This document shows positions 52,687-62,347 of a stretch of DNA of 64,000 nucleotides, in pieces (the stretch's first letter is position 1; each line of letters starts with the position of its first letter). This DNA is from an uncultured Rhodopila sp. (lineage in GTDB: Bacteria > Pseudomonadota > Alphaproteobacteria > Acetobacterales > Acetobacteraceae): positions 36,023-100,022 of the forward strand of contig CAINOE010000022.1 in the NCBI GenBank assembly GCA_903851415.1, read 5' to 3'. The position numbers and the translations under genes are program-made. A model generated the notes under the pieces. That model worked only from the letters and a program-made list of their open reading frames with translations, did no database searches and was not told the origin of the DNA.

Positions 52687-53597
52687 CTGCCGCGATCGAC
52701 GTTCGCGATCTGCACAAGCGGTATGGCGAACGCCGCGTCGTCGATGGGCTGACGCTATCGGTGGCCGAGGGCGAGATTTGCGGCTTCCTGGGCGCCAACG
52801 GCAGCGGCAAGACGACGACGATCCGGATGCTGTGCGGGCTGGTGAAGCCGGACGGCGGCGGTGGCACCTGCCTCGGCCTGGATATCATCCGCGACGCGCC
52901 GCGGATACGCCTGCAAATCGGCTACATGACGCAGCGGTTTAGTTTTTATGAAGATTTGACCGTCGCCGAAAATCTCGATTTCGTCGCCGCGGTTTACGAG
53001 ATCGCCGATCGGCGGGAGGCGGTGAAGGCGATCGTCGTGCGGATGGGTCTGGCGGACCGGGCGGATCAGTTGGCGGGGCATTTGTCGGGGGGCTGGAAGC
53101 AGCGGCTGGCCCTGGCGGCGTGCGTCCTGCACAGGCCGAAGCTGCTGCTGCTGGACGAGCCGACGGCGGGTGTCGACGCCAAGGCGCGGCGGGAGTTCTG
53201 GGACCTGATCCACGACATGGCGGCGGACGGGCTGACCGTGCTGGTATCGACCCACTACGTTGACGAGGCGGAGCGGTGCGGGCGGATCGTCTATTTGTCG
53301 GATGGCAAGCTCGTGGTGCAGGGCACGCCGGAGGACGTGGCGCGGGGCAGCAAGCTGGTGACGTTCCGGGCGTTCGGCCGCGATCTCGATCTGGTCGCGC
53401 GAAGGTTGCGCAAGATGCCGGGGGTTGAATCGGCGGCGGTGTTCGGGTCCGCGCTGCATATCGCCGGCATGGACCGGGCTGCGCTGGAGCAGGCTACGCG
53501 GTCGCTGCGCGATGTCCTGGTATGGCAGGAGGTAGCGCCGCAGCTTGAAGATGTCTTCATCCATCTGCTTGGCCGATCGGCCGGGACGGAGTCGTGA
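52683..53597 (+). CDS. ABC transporter ATP-binding protein
   Basis: A 304-residue ABC-2-type ATPase with Walker A GANGSGKTT, signature LSGGWKQR, Walker B LLLLDEPTAGVD, and the switch His in VSTHYVDE. The C-terminal extension (about 220-304) is typical of the drug-export/CcmA subfamily. Unlike YbhF it has a single nucleotide-binding domain, so the transporter should use a homodimer. The stop overlaps the permease start. Confidence 0.9.
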   Translation: MTAAIDVRDLHKRYGERRVVDGLTLSVAEGEICGFLGANGSGKTTTIRMLCGLVKPDGGGGTCLGLDIIRDAPRIRLQIGYMTQRFSFYEDLTVAENLDFVAAVYEIADRREAVKAIVVRMGLADRADQLAGHLSGGWKQRLALAACVLHRPKLLLLDEPTAGVDAKARREFWDLIHDMAADGLTVLVSTHYVDEAERCGRIVYLSDGKLVVQGTPEDVARGSKLVTFRAFGRDLDLVARRLRKMPGVESAAVFGSALHIAGMDRAALEQATRSLRDVLVWQEVAPQLEDVFIHLLGRSAGTES

Positions 53598-54718
53598 ACG
53601 GGTTTTCCTTCCGGCGTTTCATGGCGGTGCTGCGCAAAGAATGGATTCAGGTGCGGCGCGATCCGTTCACGCTGCGCATGATCATTGCGCTGCCGGTGAT
53701 GCAGTTGTTTCTGTTCGGCTATGCGATCAACGCGGATCCCAGGCATCTGCCGGCGGGACTTCTGGCGGTGGACCATTCGAAGTATGAGCGCACCCTGGTC
53801 GCGGCGCTGAAGAACACCGGTTATTACGACGTCCGGCCGCTGGCCTCGGAGGCGGAGGCCGAGCGCGGGCTGGCGGACGGGGAGTTGCTGTTTGTCATCA
53901 ATATTCCTCCGAATTTCGACCGCTCGGTTGACCGGGGCGACCAGCCTTCGGTGCTGATGGATGCTGATGCAACCGATCCCACGGCCATCGGCAACGCGAC
54001 GGCGGCGCTGGCCGGGCTGGTGTCGGCGCTCGACCGCGACGTGCCGCAGGCGATCCAGTCTTCGCCGGGAAAGGCGCCGTTTCAGTTCCAGGTGCATGCC
54101 CGTTACAATCCCGAACAGTTGACCGTGCTGAATATCGTGCCGGGACTGATCTGCATTGTGCTGACGATGTCCACGCTTTTTGTAACGACCCTGGCAATAA
54201 CCCGCGAAACCGAGCGCGGCACGATGGAGAATTTGCTTGCGATGCCGGTTCGGCCCATTGAAGTCATGCTGGCGAAGGTGGTGCCTTACATCGTGATCGG
54301 GTATGTGCAGGTTGTAATTATCATTGCGATCGCAGTTGCCGTGTTCGGGCTGCCGGTGCGCGGCTCCGTGCCGCTGCTGACCGTGGTTCTGGGTCTTTTC
54401 ATTGCGAGCAACCTGGCGCTGGGCATTACGTTCTCGACCATTGCGCGGAACCAGATGCAGGCGATCCAGATGGCGCAGTTCACCTTGCTGCCGTCGTTCC
54501 TGCTGTCCGGTTTTATGTTTCCGTTCAAAGGGATGCCGATCTGGGCGCAGTGGGCGGGGGAGGTGCTGCCGATGACGCACGCGCTGCGGATCGTGCGCGG
54601 GATGCTGCTGAAGGGCAACGGCTTTGCCGAGATCGCGCCCGATCTCTGGCCCATCGGCGCGTTCACGCTGGTGGTGGCGGTGATTGCGACGTGGTCGTAT
54701 CGGGTGACGCTGGATTGA
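53594..54718 (+). CDS. ABC-2 type permease
   Basis: A 374-residue ABC-2 permease (YbhS/YbhR type): one membrane helix near the N-terminus after RKEWIQVRRDP, a large periplasmic loop (about 45-170), then five membrane helices. The family segment RETERGTMENLLAMPVRPIE lies after the first of these. GTG start overlapping the ATPase stop. With the two genes upstream it forms a tripartite exporter; substrate unknown, likely a drug or lipid. Confidence 0.88.
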   Translation: MNGFSFRRFMAVLRKEWIQVRRDPFTLRMIIALPVMQLFLFGYAINADPRHLPAGLLAVDHSKYERTLVAALKNTGYYDVRPLASEAEAERGLADGELLFVINIPPNFDRSVDRGDQPSVLMDADATDPTAIGNATAALAGLVSALDRDVPQAIQSSPGKAPFQFQVHARYNPEQLTVLNIVPGLICIVLTMSTLFVTTLAITRETERGTMENLLAMPVRPIEVMLAKVVPYIVIGYVQVVIIIAIAVAVFGLPVRGSVPLLTVVLGLFIASNLALGITFSTIARNQMQAIQMAQFTLLPSFLLSGFMFPFKGMPIWAQWAGEVLPMTHALRIVRGMLLKGNGFAEIAPDLWPIGAFTLVVAVIATWSYRVTLD

Positions 54719-54725
54719 GGCCCTC

Positions 54726-54800
54726 ATACCGGTCCGTATTGACCTCGACCCGGCGGCGTTTCTTCAACGTGATCGCCCGGCTTGTCCGGGGCACCCGTCA
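54726..54800. repeat. Fragment of the MITE-like element
   Basis: Left terminal repeat ataccggtccgtattga at 54726-54742 and one palindrome arm (gcccggcttgtccgggg) are visible; the right half is missing. It lies 8 bases after the permease stop. Confidence 0.55.
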
Positions 54801-54835
54801 CGGCAGTGGGCTTGCAGCTATGATAGGGTATAACA

Positions 54836-55762
54836 ATGATGCTTGAACTTGAACGACGTTTGGGTCGGATTTTCGAGTTGACACTACCAAAGCTTGGTCC
54901 GGAAGCGCGCGGCCAGCTGGCGTCTTTGATCAGCCCGGCTTCATTGGAGATTATAGGTGGCGTGATCAGTGCCTGGGTGATCGGCCACGCGTTCGGCGTC
55001 GGCGAAGTGATCGATGCTGTGATTTTCGTCGCTGGCGCAGCCTCCGTCGGGATGGCGGTCTTTTCAGGTATCGACGAACTATTTCTGTTCGCAAAGTTGA
55101 CCTGGAGGAGCGGCACGGATGCCGATCTTTCCGCCGCTTCGGCCCATCTGGCGCGTGCGATCGCGATTTTAGGCATCCAGGTGGTGATCACGATGCTATG
55201 CAAACGACTCCCTCGCGGAGGGCGGATGAGCGCTGGCGAGCCGCCGCCGGCTGGCGAAGGGCTGCGGTACAAGCCATCGACAGTGGCAGACCCGAGCCTG
55301 CCAGCGGGTGAAGGCGCGACCACGTTCTGGGGGGACATCGAGGTGTCCACATCCGGTTCCGCCGGCGACCAGGCGATTGTAATGCTTCACGAAAGGGTGC
55401 ATCAGTCTCTGGCGCCGAAGTTCTACGTACTGCGCCGCTTTCGGGTGGAAAATCGTGTGGGCTCTTATTTCAGGTCATCGTTATATCGCTACCTGGAGGA
55501 ATCGTTGGCGGAGACGGTAGCCCAGATCGGTGTGAATGGTTTGTCTCGGGCACTTATCGGGATGCGTTTTCCTGTCAGTAACGGTTATGTGTTTCTGACG
55601 CGTGCCGGCGGCGTCAGCGCGTATATGAATGGAGCCGGATTGTTGCCGGAATCTGTTGGGTTGATAGGGGCCGGTGCCCTGCAGGGGTTTGCCTACGAGG
55701 TGTGGTTTGGCCGAGATGGAACCGGGGCGAAGACGCTGGCCGGCTCCTCGGGAATGCGTTGA
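54836..55762 (+). CDS. Probable polymorphic toxin with zincin (HExxH) domain
   Basis: A 308-residue protein. The N-terminal 130 residues resemble the hydrophobic pre-toxin region found before C-terminal toxin domains in polymorphic effectors (GHAFGVGEVIDAV, FSGIDELFLFAK, SAHLARAIAILGIQV). After a Gly/Pro-rich linker, the toxin-like domain has H185-E-R-V-H189, a HExxH zinc site, with Glu residues near 221-226 (LEESLAE) as possible third ligand. It would be a secreted peptidase-type toxin. No PAAR, VgrG or RHS segment is present, so the delivery route is unclear. The region is AT-richer than the ABC operon before it. The next gene overlaps its stop (TGATG). Confidence 0.65.
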   Translation: MMLELERRLGRIFELTLPKLGPEARGQLASLISPASLEIIGGVISAWVIGHAFGVGEVIDAVIFVAGAASVGMAVFSGIDELFLFAKLTWRSGTDADLSAASAHLARAIAILGIQVVITMLCKRLPRGGRMSAGEPPPAGEGLRYKPSTVADPSLPAGEGATTFWGDIEVSTSGSAGDQAIVMLHERVHQSLAPKFYVLRRFRVENRVGSYFRSSLYRYLEESLAETVAQIGVNGLSRALIGMRFPVSNGYVFLTRAGGVSAYMNGAGLLPESVGLIGAGALQGFAYEVWFGRDGTGAKTLAGSSGMR

Positions 55763-56025
55763 TGATATCGACGTTGTGGCAGTTTCTGTTCCGCCCGCGC
55801 GCGGCAGTCGCGGCGCCGGTATGCCGGCTTTCGGAAGCTGAGGCACTGCAGATTGCGACATCAAAGATCGGCGAAGGGCAAATGCTTGTAGTAAGAAGGG
55901 TTATGCGGGTGGGTGATCGAACCGAATGGCACGTTGGTACAGGGACGATTGGCCGAGGGAAGATCGTGCGGATCGATGATGCGACGGGTGACGTTATCGG
56001 GGCTGAGGTTTGGGGCAAACGATAA
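55762..56025 (+). CDS. Small protein downstream of zincin toxin, candidate immunity protein
   Basis: An 87-residue protein starting MISTLWQFLFR with a hydrophobic N-terminal third that may be a signal or anchor (to about AVAAPV). It then has a beta-rich domain with GEGQMLVVRRVMR and GDVIGAEVWGK, somewhat like a PepSY-type fold. It overlaps the toxin stop by one base, the usual place for an immunity gene. An envelope location would fit protection against a periplasmic protease. Family not recognised; the immunity role is inferred from position. Confidence 0.5.
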   Translation: MISTLWQFLFRPRAAVAAPVCRLSEAEALQIATSKIGEGQMLVVRRVMRVGDRTEWHVGTGTIGRGKIVRIDDATGDVIGAEVWGKR

Positions 56026-56594
56026 CTGGTTTGGAGCTGCAAACCGGGTTTTTGCTCAGCAACATGGAGATACGGCTTCGTCGTGCATTCGGAATCATGG
56101 ATGCAAAGGAACCCCTTCAGTATCCGGAATCGTTAAACCGCGAGACATGGTTTTAATCTGTTTTCCATTATCGCCGCCAAACGGCCCGTCGATGACAGGC
56201 ACGTGAGTTTGGTGGATTCCCGCAAGCCGACTGCGAAATCAGTCGATCTTGAGCGCCGGTTCCGGCGATCATGAACATGGTACGGCGCGCCGTACTGTGC
56301 AGTTGCCACTGACAGCCTTCCAACGGTAAAGCGCAGCTTTCAGTGCCGTTTTGATGCTCGCAGTGTCAAACCCCGCAACACTGGCATTCATCTCTCGCAA
56401 GTTCGCGACCCGCGGCAAAGGAGCAAAGGAAGCGGTCCGTGTCGGTGAAATCCGACAGTCCCACTTGGGCCTGCGGCCGGCTACGCCTGACACACGCCGG
56501 TTCAAAGATCACGCCGGATCCATTCCGCCCTTCGCGCTTGCGTCCGGGCCGCTTCCGTGGTCCGACACGCCCCTTTTGCGGACGGGCACTATCC
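56026..56594. other. Gene-free stretch
   Basis: About 570 bases between the candidate immunity gene and the Hsp70-like gene. Open frames of 70-90 codons lack start signals and protein-like composition. I see no tRNA, repeat copy or clear promoter. Confidence 0.5.
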
Positions 56595-57905
56595 ATGACG
56601 GTGATCGGCGTTGATTTCGGCACGACCAACAGCGTCGTGACGCTGCTGCGGCCGGACGGGTCCGTCGCGACGCAGCGCCACGCCTTCGGTTCGGCCGAAC
56701 TCGACGTCGTCCGCTCCGTGCTGTGCTTCTGGAACGACGGCGACCACCGCCACCACGTGCTGCGCCATGCCGCCGGCCCCGCGGCGATCGAGGCCTATCT
56801 GGACGACCCGCTGGAAAGCCGGCTGATGATGTCGCTCAAGAGCTACCTGGCGCAGCGCAGCTTCACCGAAACCCGGGTGTTCGGGCGGACCTTCACCCTG
56901 GAAAAGCTCATCGGGCTGTTTCTGGGCGCAATCCTGCCGAAGCCGCGCGACGCGGTGCTGGTGGCCGGCCGCCCGGTCAAATTCGCCGGGGACTCGGTCG
57001 ACGATGCCTTCGGCGAACAGCGTTTGCACGGGTCGTATGCCGCCGCCGGCTGGTCCAACGTCGACACGGCACTGGAGCCGGAGGCCGCCGGCTACCGCTT
57101 CGCCCGTGGCCTGGACGCCCCCGCCATCGTGCTGATTGGCGATTTCGGCGGCGGCACCAGCGACTTTTCGGTGCTGCGGTTCGAGCCGGGCAGCGACCGC
57201 CCGGTGCAGCCGCTCGGGCATGCCGGCATCGGCATCGCGGGCGACACGTTCGACTACCGCATCGTGGACCACGTCGTGTCGCCGCGGCTTGGCAAAGGCA
57301 CCACATACCGTCCGGGCGGCACCGATTTGCCGGTGCCGCCGGAGTACTATTCCAGCTTCGCCCGCTGGCACCGCCTGTCGCTGATGCGCGCGCCGAAGAC
57401 GATGCGGGACATCGAAGCCGTGGCCCGCACCGCGATGTATCCGGACCGCCTCGGCGCGCTGCTGAAGCTGATCCGCGACGAGCTCGGCTATGAGCTGTAC
57501 CGCACCGTCTCCGGCGTGAAGGCGGAGCTATCCCGTGCGGACTCCGCGGTGCTGCGCTTCCACCACGCCGATTTCGCCATCGAGCAGACGATCTCGCGCC
57601 GGGACTTCGAGCACTGGATCGCGCCTGACATCGCCCGCATCGCCGCCACGGTCGATTCGGCGCTGGCCGGGGCGGGACTGACGGAGGATGCGATCGACCG
57701 GGTGTTCCTGACCGGCGGCACGTCGCTGGTCCCGGCGGTGCGCGGCCTGTTCGAAACCCGTTTCGGTGCCGCGCGGGTGACCGGCGGCGGCGAGTTCGTC
57801 TCCGTGGCAGAAGGATTGGCCCTTATCGGCCGCGACCGAAGCAGACAGGCATCCTCTCAGGGCACGAATGTCAGCAGCAGGAACACCGCGAAAATCACCA
57901 GGTGA
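56595..57905 (+). CDS. Hsp70 family protein (YegD-like)
   Basis: A 436-residue actin-fold ATPase: phosphate-1 motif GVDFGTTNS near the start, GDFGGGTSDFSV (phosphate-2) in the middle and LTGGTSLVPAV (adenosine loop) at the end. The DnaK-type substrate-binding domain is absent, as in YegD. Function is an uncharacterised chaperone-like role. The ATG at 56595 starts directly at the conserved motif. The last 16 codons overlap the convergent chaA gene. Confidence 0.87.
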   Translation: MTVIGVDFGTTNSVVTLLRPDGSVATQRHAFGSAELDVVRSVLCFWNDGDHRHHVLRHAAGPAAIEAYLDDPLESRLMMSLKSYLAQRSFTETRVFGRTFTLEKLIGLFLGAILPKPRDAVLVAGRPVKFAGDSVDDAFGEQRLHGSYAAAGWSNVDTALEPEAAGYRFARGLDAPAIVLIGDFGGGTSDFSVLRFEPGSDRPVQPLGHAGIGIAGDTFDYRIVDHVVSPRLGKGTTYRPGGTDLPVPPEYYSSFARWHRLSLMRAPKTMRDIEAVARTAMYPDRLGALLKLIRDELGYELYRTVSGVKAELSRADSAVLRFHHADFAIEQTISRRDFEHWIAPDIARIAATVDSALAGAGLTEDAIDRVFLTGGTSLVPAVRGLFETRFGAARVTGGGEFVSVAEGLALIGRDRSRQASSQGTNVSSRNTAKITR

Positions 57906-58963
57906 ACCGCGCCCTGCAAGACCGTCGTGCGGCCCGTGGCAAGGGTCAGCGTGCTGCTGAACAACGTCAGCGTCAGCAGCACCATCTCCTTCGGGGCGAG
58001 ACCCAGCGTCAGCGGCTGCGCCAGCACGACCGAAAGAACCGCGACGACAGGGATCGTCAGCCCGATGCTGGCGAGCGCCGAACCAAGCGCCAGGTTCAGG
58101 CTGACCTGAATCTGGTTCCCGTGCGCCGCCCGGATCGCCGAGATGCCCTCCGGCAGCAACACCAGGGAGGCAATGACGACGCCGACAACGGTGACCGGCA
58201 GCCCCGCATTGGCAACGGCCCGGTCGAGCGCCGGGGACAGCGTCTTGGCCAGCAGCACCACGCAGGCCAACGCCAGCAGGAGCAGCACGGCGCTGAGAGC
58301 CGTGATCCTGTTGGATGGCACCCGATGCGCCGGCTCGGCCGGGCCGGACCCGTCCGGAACCAGAAAGTAATCCAGGTGGCGCACCGTCTGCACGAAGACG
58401 AAAACACCATACAAAGCCAGCGAACTCAGGCCGACAATGATCAACTGGATCGGCGTGTAGAACGGTCCGGGATTTGCGAGCGCGAAATTCGGCAGCACCA
58501 GCGCGATCGTCGCCAGCACACCGAGCACACCCAACGCCGCCGATGCGCCCTGCACCTGGAAGGTCTGCTCATGGTGCCGGGCGCCGCCCAGCATCAGGCA
58601 AAGCCCGACGACGCCAGTCAGGACGATCATCACCGCGGAATAGACCGTGTCGCGGGCCACCGCGTCGCTGCCGGGGCCGGCGGAGAGCATGACGGAGACG
58701 ATCAGCGCCACCTCGATCACCGTCACCGCGACGGCGAGGAGGATTGAGCCGAACGGCTCGCCCACCCGAATTGCGACGACCTCGGCGTGATGCACCGCCG
58801 CGAAAACGGTCGCGAACAGGAATACCGCCGCCAGCGCGAGCACGGGCATCGCATCGGCCGGCACCACGTGCCCGAGCTTGGCCGCAACCAGCGCGGCGGC
58901 AGCCAGCGGGGCAGCCCATGCCCAAATCGGCATGCGCTCAATCTTGTCGGTTGCGAGCGCCAT
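57857..58963 (-). CDS. chaA: Calcium/sodium:proton antiporter
   Basis: A 368-residue cation exchanger of the CaCA family with about eleven membrane helices. The two inverted alpha repeats show GEPFGSILLAVAVTVIEVALI and LPEGISAIRAAHGNQIQVSLN, including the acidic residues that carry ions. Length and order match ChaA (366 residues), which exports calcium or sodium/potassium at alkaline pH. Its 3' end overlaps the Hsp70-like gene by 49 bp tail to tail. Confidence 0.92.
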   Translation of the reverse strand: MALATDKIERMPIWAWAAPLAAAALVAAKLGHVVPADAMPVLALAAVFLFATVFAAVHHAEVVAIRVGEPFGSILLAVAVTVIEVALIVSVMLSAGPGSDAVARDTVYSAVMIVLTGVVGLCLMLGGARHHEQTFQVQGASAALGVLGVLATIALVLPNFALANPGPFYTPIQLIIVGLSSLALYGVFVFVQTVRHLDYFLVPDGSGPAEPAHRVPSNRITALSAVLLLLALACVVLLAKTLSPALDRAVANAGLPVTVVGVVIASLVLLPEGISAIRAAHGNQIQVSLNLALGSALASIGLTIPVVAVLSVVLAQPLTLGLAPKEMVLLTLTLFSSTLTLATGRTTVLQGAVHLVIFAVFLLLTFVP

Positions 58964-59233
58964 GCAGGCTCATCCTAAATTCGGTCTGGGAGAGGGAAGT
59001 TCCGGCAACCCGGCGGGGAGCCGGTTGCAGTTCGGTACTCCGGGTTCAGGCAGCGACGCAACGCGGTTTCCCGGCGCCGATGTGATTGTTGCGCGACATC
59101 GCCGATCGGCAGATTGTCCGACTTCATGGCATCCGTCCACACCTCTCGGTGGGACCGCCCCTTGGCGTTTGCCGCGAATTTCGTACATTCTGGTACTCAA
59201 GCCAGAAACGCCCCAGCCGGGAGACCAGGAAAC

Positions 59234-61564
59234 ATGCCGACGACGAAATTCGGCCTCGCCCAGCCAGTCCGCCGCGTGGAGGATCCCCGGCTGCTGAAGG
59301 GCGCCGGACGCTACACCGACGATATCGTCCTGCCGGGCATGCTGTTCGGCATCGTGCTGCGCAGCCCGCACGCCGCGGCGAACATCGCGCGGCTCGACAC
59401 GGCCGAAGCGGCGAAGCTGCCGGGAGTCGCCGGCATATATACCGCCGCCGAGTTGAAAGCCGATGGCATCAAGCCGCTGCCCTGCGCGGCGCTGGTCGCC
59501 AACCGGGATGGCACGCCGCAGGCCGCTCCGCCGCATCCGGTGCTGGCCGACGGCGTGGTGCGCCATGTCGGCGACCCGGTGGCCTTCATCGTGGCCGAAA
59601 CCCCGGGTCAGGCGCGCGATGCGGCCGAAGCGATCGAGGTGGAGTACGATATCCTGCCGTCGGCGACCGAGCTTGCCTCGGTGATGGATGACGCGACCCC
59701 GAAGGTCTGGCCCGACATCGCCCACAACCTCGCCTTCGACTGGGAGATCGGCGACAAGGCGGCGACCGACGCGCAATTCGCCAGGGCGGCGCACGTGACG
59801 AAGCTGACGGTCGTCAACAACCGGATCGTCGTGAACTCGATGGAAGCCCGCGCGGCGGTGGCGGATTTCGACAGCGCGACCGGCCGCTGGACGCTGTACG
59901 CCAACACCCAGGGCGGCTGGCTGGTCAAGGCGCTGATCGGTCCGGTGTTCGGCACCGATCCGGCCAACTTCCGCATCGTCACGCCGGATGTCGGCGGCGG
60001 CTTCGGCATGAAGCTGTTCCTGTACGCCGAGCACGTGCTGACCTGCTACGCCGCGCGCAAGCTCGGCCGCCCGGTGAAATGGGCGGCGGACCGCGGCGAG
60101 TCGTTCCTGTGCGACACCCAGGGCCGCGACAACCTTACGACGGCGGAACTGGCGATCGATGCCGATGGCAGGTTCACCGCGCTGCGCACCTGCAACATCG
60201 CCAATATGGGCGCCTACCTGTCGAGCTTCGCGCCCTACATCCCGACCTATGCCGGCACCGGGGTGCTGGCCAGCGTCTACGGCTTCAAGGCGATCTACGC
60301 CAACGTGCTGGGCGTGTTCACCAATACCGTCCCGGTCGACGCCTATCGCGGCGCCGGGCGGCCGGAGAGCAACTACCTGGTCGAACGCCTTGTGGATGCC
60401 GCCGCCCGCGAGCTGAACATCGACCGCGTCGAGCTGCGGCGGCGCAACATGGTGCTGCCAGGCGCGATGCCGCACGCCACACCCGTCGGCAAGAAATACG
60501 ATAGCGGCGACTTCCGCGTCATCCTGGATGCCGCTATCGATCGCATGGACTACGCCGGCTTCCCCGCCCGCCGGGCGGAAGCGGCGAAGCGTGGCAAGCG
60601 GCGCGGCCTCGGGCTGGCGTATTACCTGGAAGCGACCGGCGGCGACCCGACCGAGCGGGCGGAAATCCGCTTCGCCGATGACGGGTTTGTTGACGTCTAT
60701 GTCGGCACCCAGTCAACCGGCCAGGGGCACGAGACCGCCTATGTGCAGTTGACGGCGTTCAACCTCGGCATCGACGGCGACAAGATCCGCATCCGGCAGG
60801 GCGACACCGACGCCATTCCGGTGGGCGGCGGCACCGGCGGGGCGCGCAGCCTGTATTCCGAAGGGCAGGCGCTGCTGAAGACGTCGGAGTCGATCATCGA
60901 AAAGGGCAAACGCGCAGCCGCGGAGGAACTGGAAGCCGCGGTCGCGGATATCGGCTTCGCCGATGGGCGCTTCTCGATCGTCGGCACCGATCGCGGGATC
61001 GACATCATTGCTTTGGCGGAGACCCAGCGGAAAAAGGCCGCCGCGGGCCAGCCGGCGATCATCCTCGACACGGCCGAGGTCGCCGCCATCCCGGCTCACA
61101 CCTTTCCGAATGGCTGCCACATGGCCGAGGTCGAGGTCGATCCGGAAACCGGCGTGGTCGAGCTGGTCCGCTACAGCGTCTGCGACGATGTCGGCAAGGC
61201 GATCAATCCGCTGATCGTGCGCGGACAGGTGGCCGGCGGCGTGGCCCAGGGGTTCGGCCAGGCGGTGCTGGAGCATACCGTTTACGACCCGGACTCCGGC
61301 CAGCTTCTGTCCGGCAGCTTCATGGACTACGCCCTGCCGCGGGCCAACGAATTCCCGGACATCGAGGTCGAGTTGCTGGAAGTGCCCTGCGCGACCAACC
61401 CGCTGGGCGTCAAAGGCGCCGGCGAGGCGGGGGCCGTCGGCAGCCCGCCGGCGCTGATCAACGCGATCATCGACGCGCTGAGCGGCGACGGCGTGACCCA
61501 TATCGACATGCCGGCGACGCCGGAGCGGGTGTGGCGGGCGATCGGGCTGGCGAAGGCGGCGTAG
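59234..61564 (+). CDS. Xanthine dehydrogenase/CO dehydrogenase-type molybdopterin large subunit
   Basis: A 776-residue molybdenum hydroxylase large subunit. RVEDPRLLKGAGRYTDD starts the first domain; GGGFGMK and TGQGHET bind the cofactor; AYRGAGRPE replaces the AYxCSFR loop of true form I CO dehydrogenase, so it is a form II/other aldehyde-type enzyme. The catalytic Glu lies in GVKGAGEAG. The 2Fe-2S (CoxS) and FAD (CoxM) subunits needed for electron flow are not adjacent. CAGGAAAC precedes the ATG at 59234, excluding a longer frame. Confidence 0.88.
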   Translation: MPTTKFGLAQPVRRVEDPRLLKGAGRYTDDIVLPGMLFGIVLRSPHAAANIARLDTAEAAKLPGVAGIYTAAELKADGIKPLPCAALVANRDGTPQAAPPHPVLADGVVRHVGDPVAFIVAETPGQARDAAEAIEVEYDILPSATELASVMDDATPKVWPDIAHNLAFDWEIGDKAATDAQFARAAHVTKLTVVNNRIVVNSMEARAAVADFDSATGRWTLYANTQGGWLVKALIGPVFGTDPANFRIVTPDVGGGFGMKLFLYAEHVLTCYAARKLGRPVKWAADRGESFLCDTQGRDNLTTAELAIDADGRFTALRTCNIANMGAYLSSFAPYIPTYAGTGVLASVYGFKAIYANVLGVFTNTVPVDAYRGAGRPESNYLVERLVDAAARELNIDRVELRRRNMVLPGAMPHATPVGKKYDSGDFRVILDAAIDRMDYAGFPARRAEAAKRGKRRGLGLAYYLEATGGDPTERAEIRFADDGFVDVYVGTQSTGQGHETAYVQLTAFNLGIDGDKIRIRQGDTDAIPVGGGTGGARSLYSEGQALLKTSESIIEKGKRAAAEELEAAVADIGFADGRFSIVGTDRGIDIIALAETQRKKAAAGQPAIILDTAEVAAIPAHTFPNGCHMAEVEVDPETGVVELVRYSVCDDVGKAINPLIVRGQVAGGVAQGFGQAVLEHTVYDPDSGQLLSGSFMDYALPRANEFPDIEVELLEVPCATNPLGVKGAGEAGAVGSPPALINAIIDALSGDGVTHIDMPATPERVWRAIGLAKAA

Positions 61565-61610
61565 GCGAAGAGGGACGTTCGGCCGGACCCGTTCCCCCGG
61601 TGCCCTATGT

Positions 61611-61639
61611 GTCATCGCCGGAACAAATCCGGCCATGAC
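61611..61639. repeat. Short palindrome related to the MITE core
   Basis: GTCAT and ATGAC flank short arms (CCGGA/TCCGG) with a five-base loop, between two convergent genes. It resembles the collapsed element at 24687-24715 and may act as a terminator. Confidence 0.45.
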
Positions 61640-61722
61640 ACGAAATACCAACGGCCACCGCGATCAGCGTGTCGGACCAGACCCGGGCACGGGCACGGCA
61701 CGCAGGCCACCGTGCCGGCCCG

Positions 61723-62262
61723 TCACCCGGCCAGCGCCTGCTCGACCGTGGCGATCCGGGCGAACCTCCCGGCCAGCACCATCGCCGTGTGCGCCTTGAT
61801 CTCCTCGGCGCTGTGAACGCGGCCCCCGGCATCGGTCATCGCGAACGTCAAAGTCGCCTCGGTCACGTAGTCCACCGTCCAGCCCTGGTCGGCGGCGTGG
61901 CGCGCCGTCGTCTCGCAGCACTGTTCCGTGCGGATGCCGGAGACGATCAGGCGGCGAATGCCCTGCTGAGTCAGCCAGACATCCAGGCCGGTTCCCACCA
62001 GCGCGCTGTGCTTGCGCTTGCGGAACACCGCATCCGGCTGGATGACCAGCGGGGAGAGCGTCGTCACGAAACCGGAGTCCGGCGCGAACGGGCTGTTCTC
62101 CCGCAGGTGGAAGACCTGCGCGATGCGGATGTTCCGCGACCGGGCGCCGTCGATCAGCGCTTGCAGCCGCTCGATGAACGGCGGCACATCGGCGTCGGAC
62201 CAGTACGGGGTGTGACGGAAGGATTCCTGGACGTCGATGACGAGCAGGGCGGTGTCGGACAT
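61723..62262 (-). CDS. Isochorismatase-like cysteine hydrolase
   Basis: A 179-residue single-domain hydrolase with the Asp10 (LVIDVQ), Lys84 (RKRKHSAL) and Cys115 (GIRTEQCCE) triad. Family members hydrolyse amides such as nicotinamide, N-carbamoyl compounds or isochorismate; the substrate is not evident. It lies 85 bp after the D-cysteine desulfhydrase-family gene on the same strand. Confidence 0.87.
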   Translation of the reverse strand: MSDTALLVIDVQESFRHTPYWSDADVPPFIERLQALIDGARSRNIRIAQVFHLRENSPFAPDSGFVTTLSPLVIQPDAVFRKRKHSALVGTGLDVWLTQQGIRRLIVSGIRTEQCCETTARHAADQGWTVDYVTEATLTFAMTDAGGRVHSAEEIKAHTAMVLAGRFARIATVEQALAG

Positions 62263-62347
62263 GGGAAGACTCCGGAGTGAGGGTCAACCTCAGCATGAAC
62301 GGATCGATACCGGTCGAAAAGCTCCCCCCGCCTCCGCGGTGTCCGTT

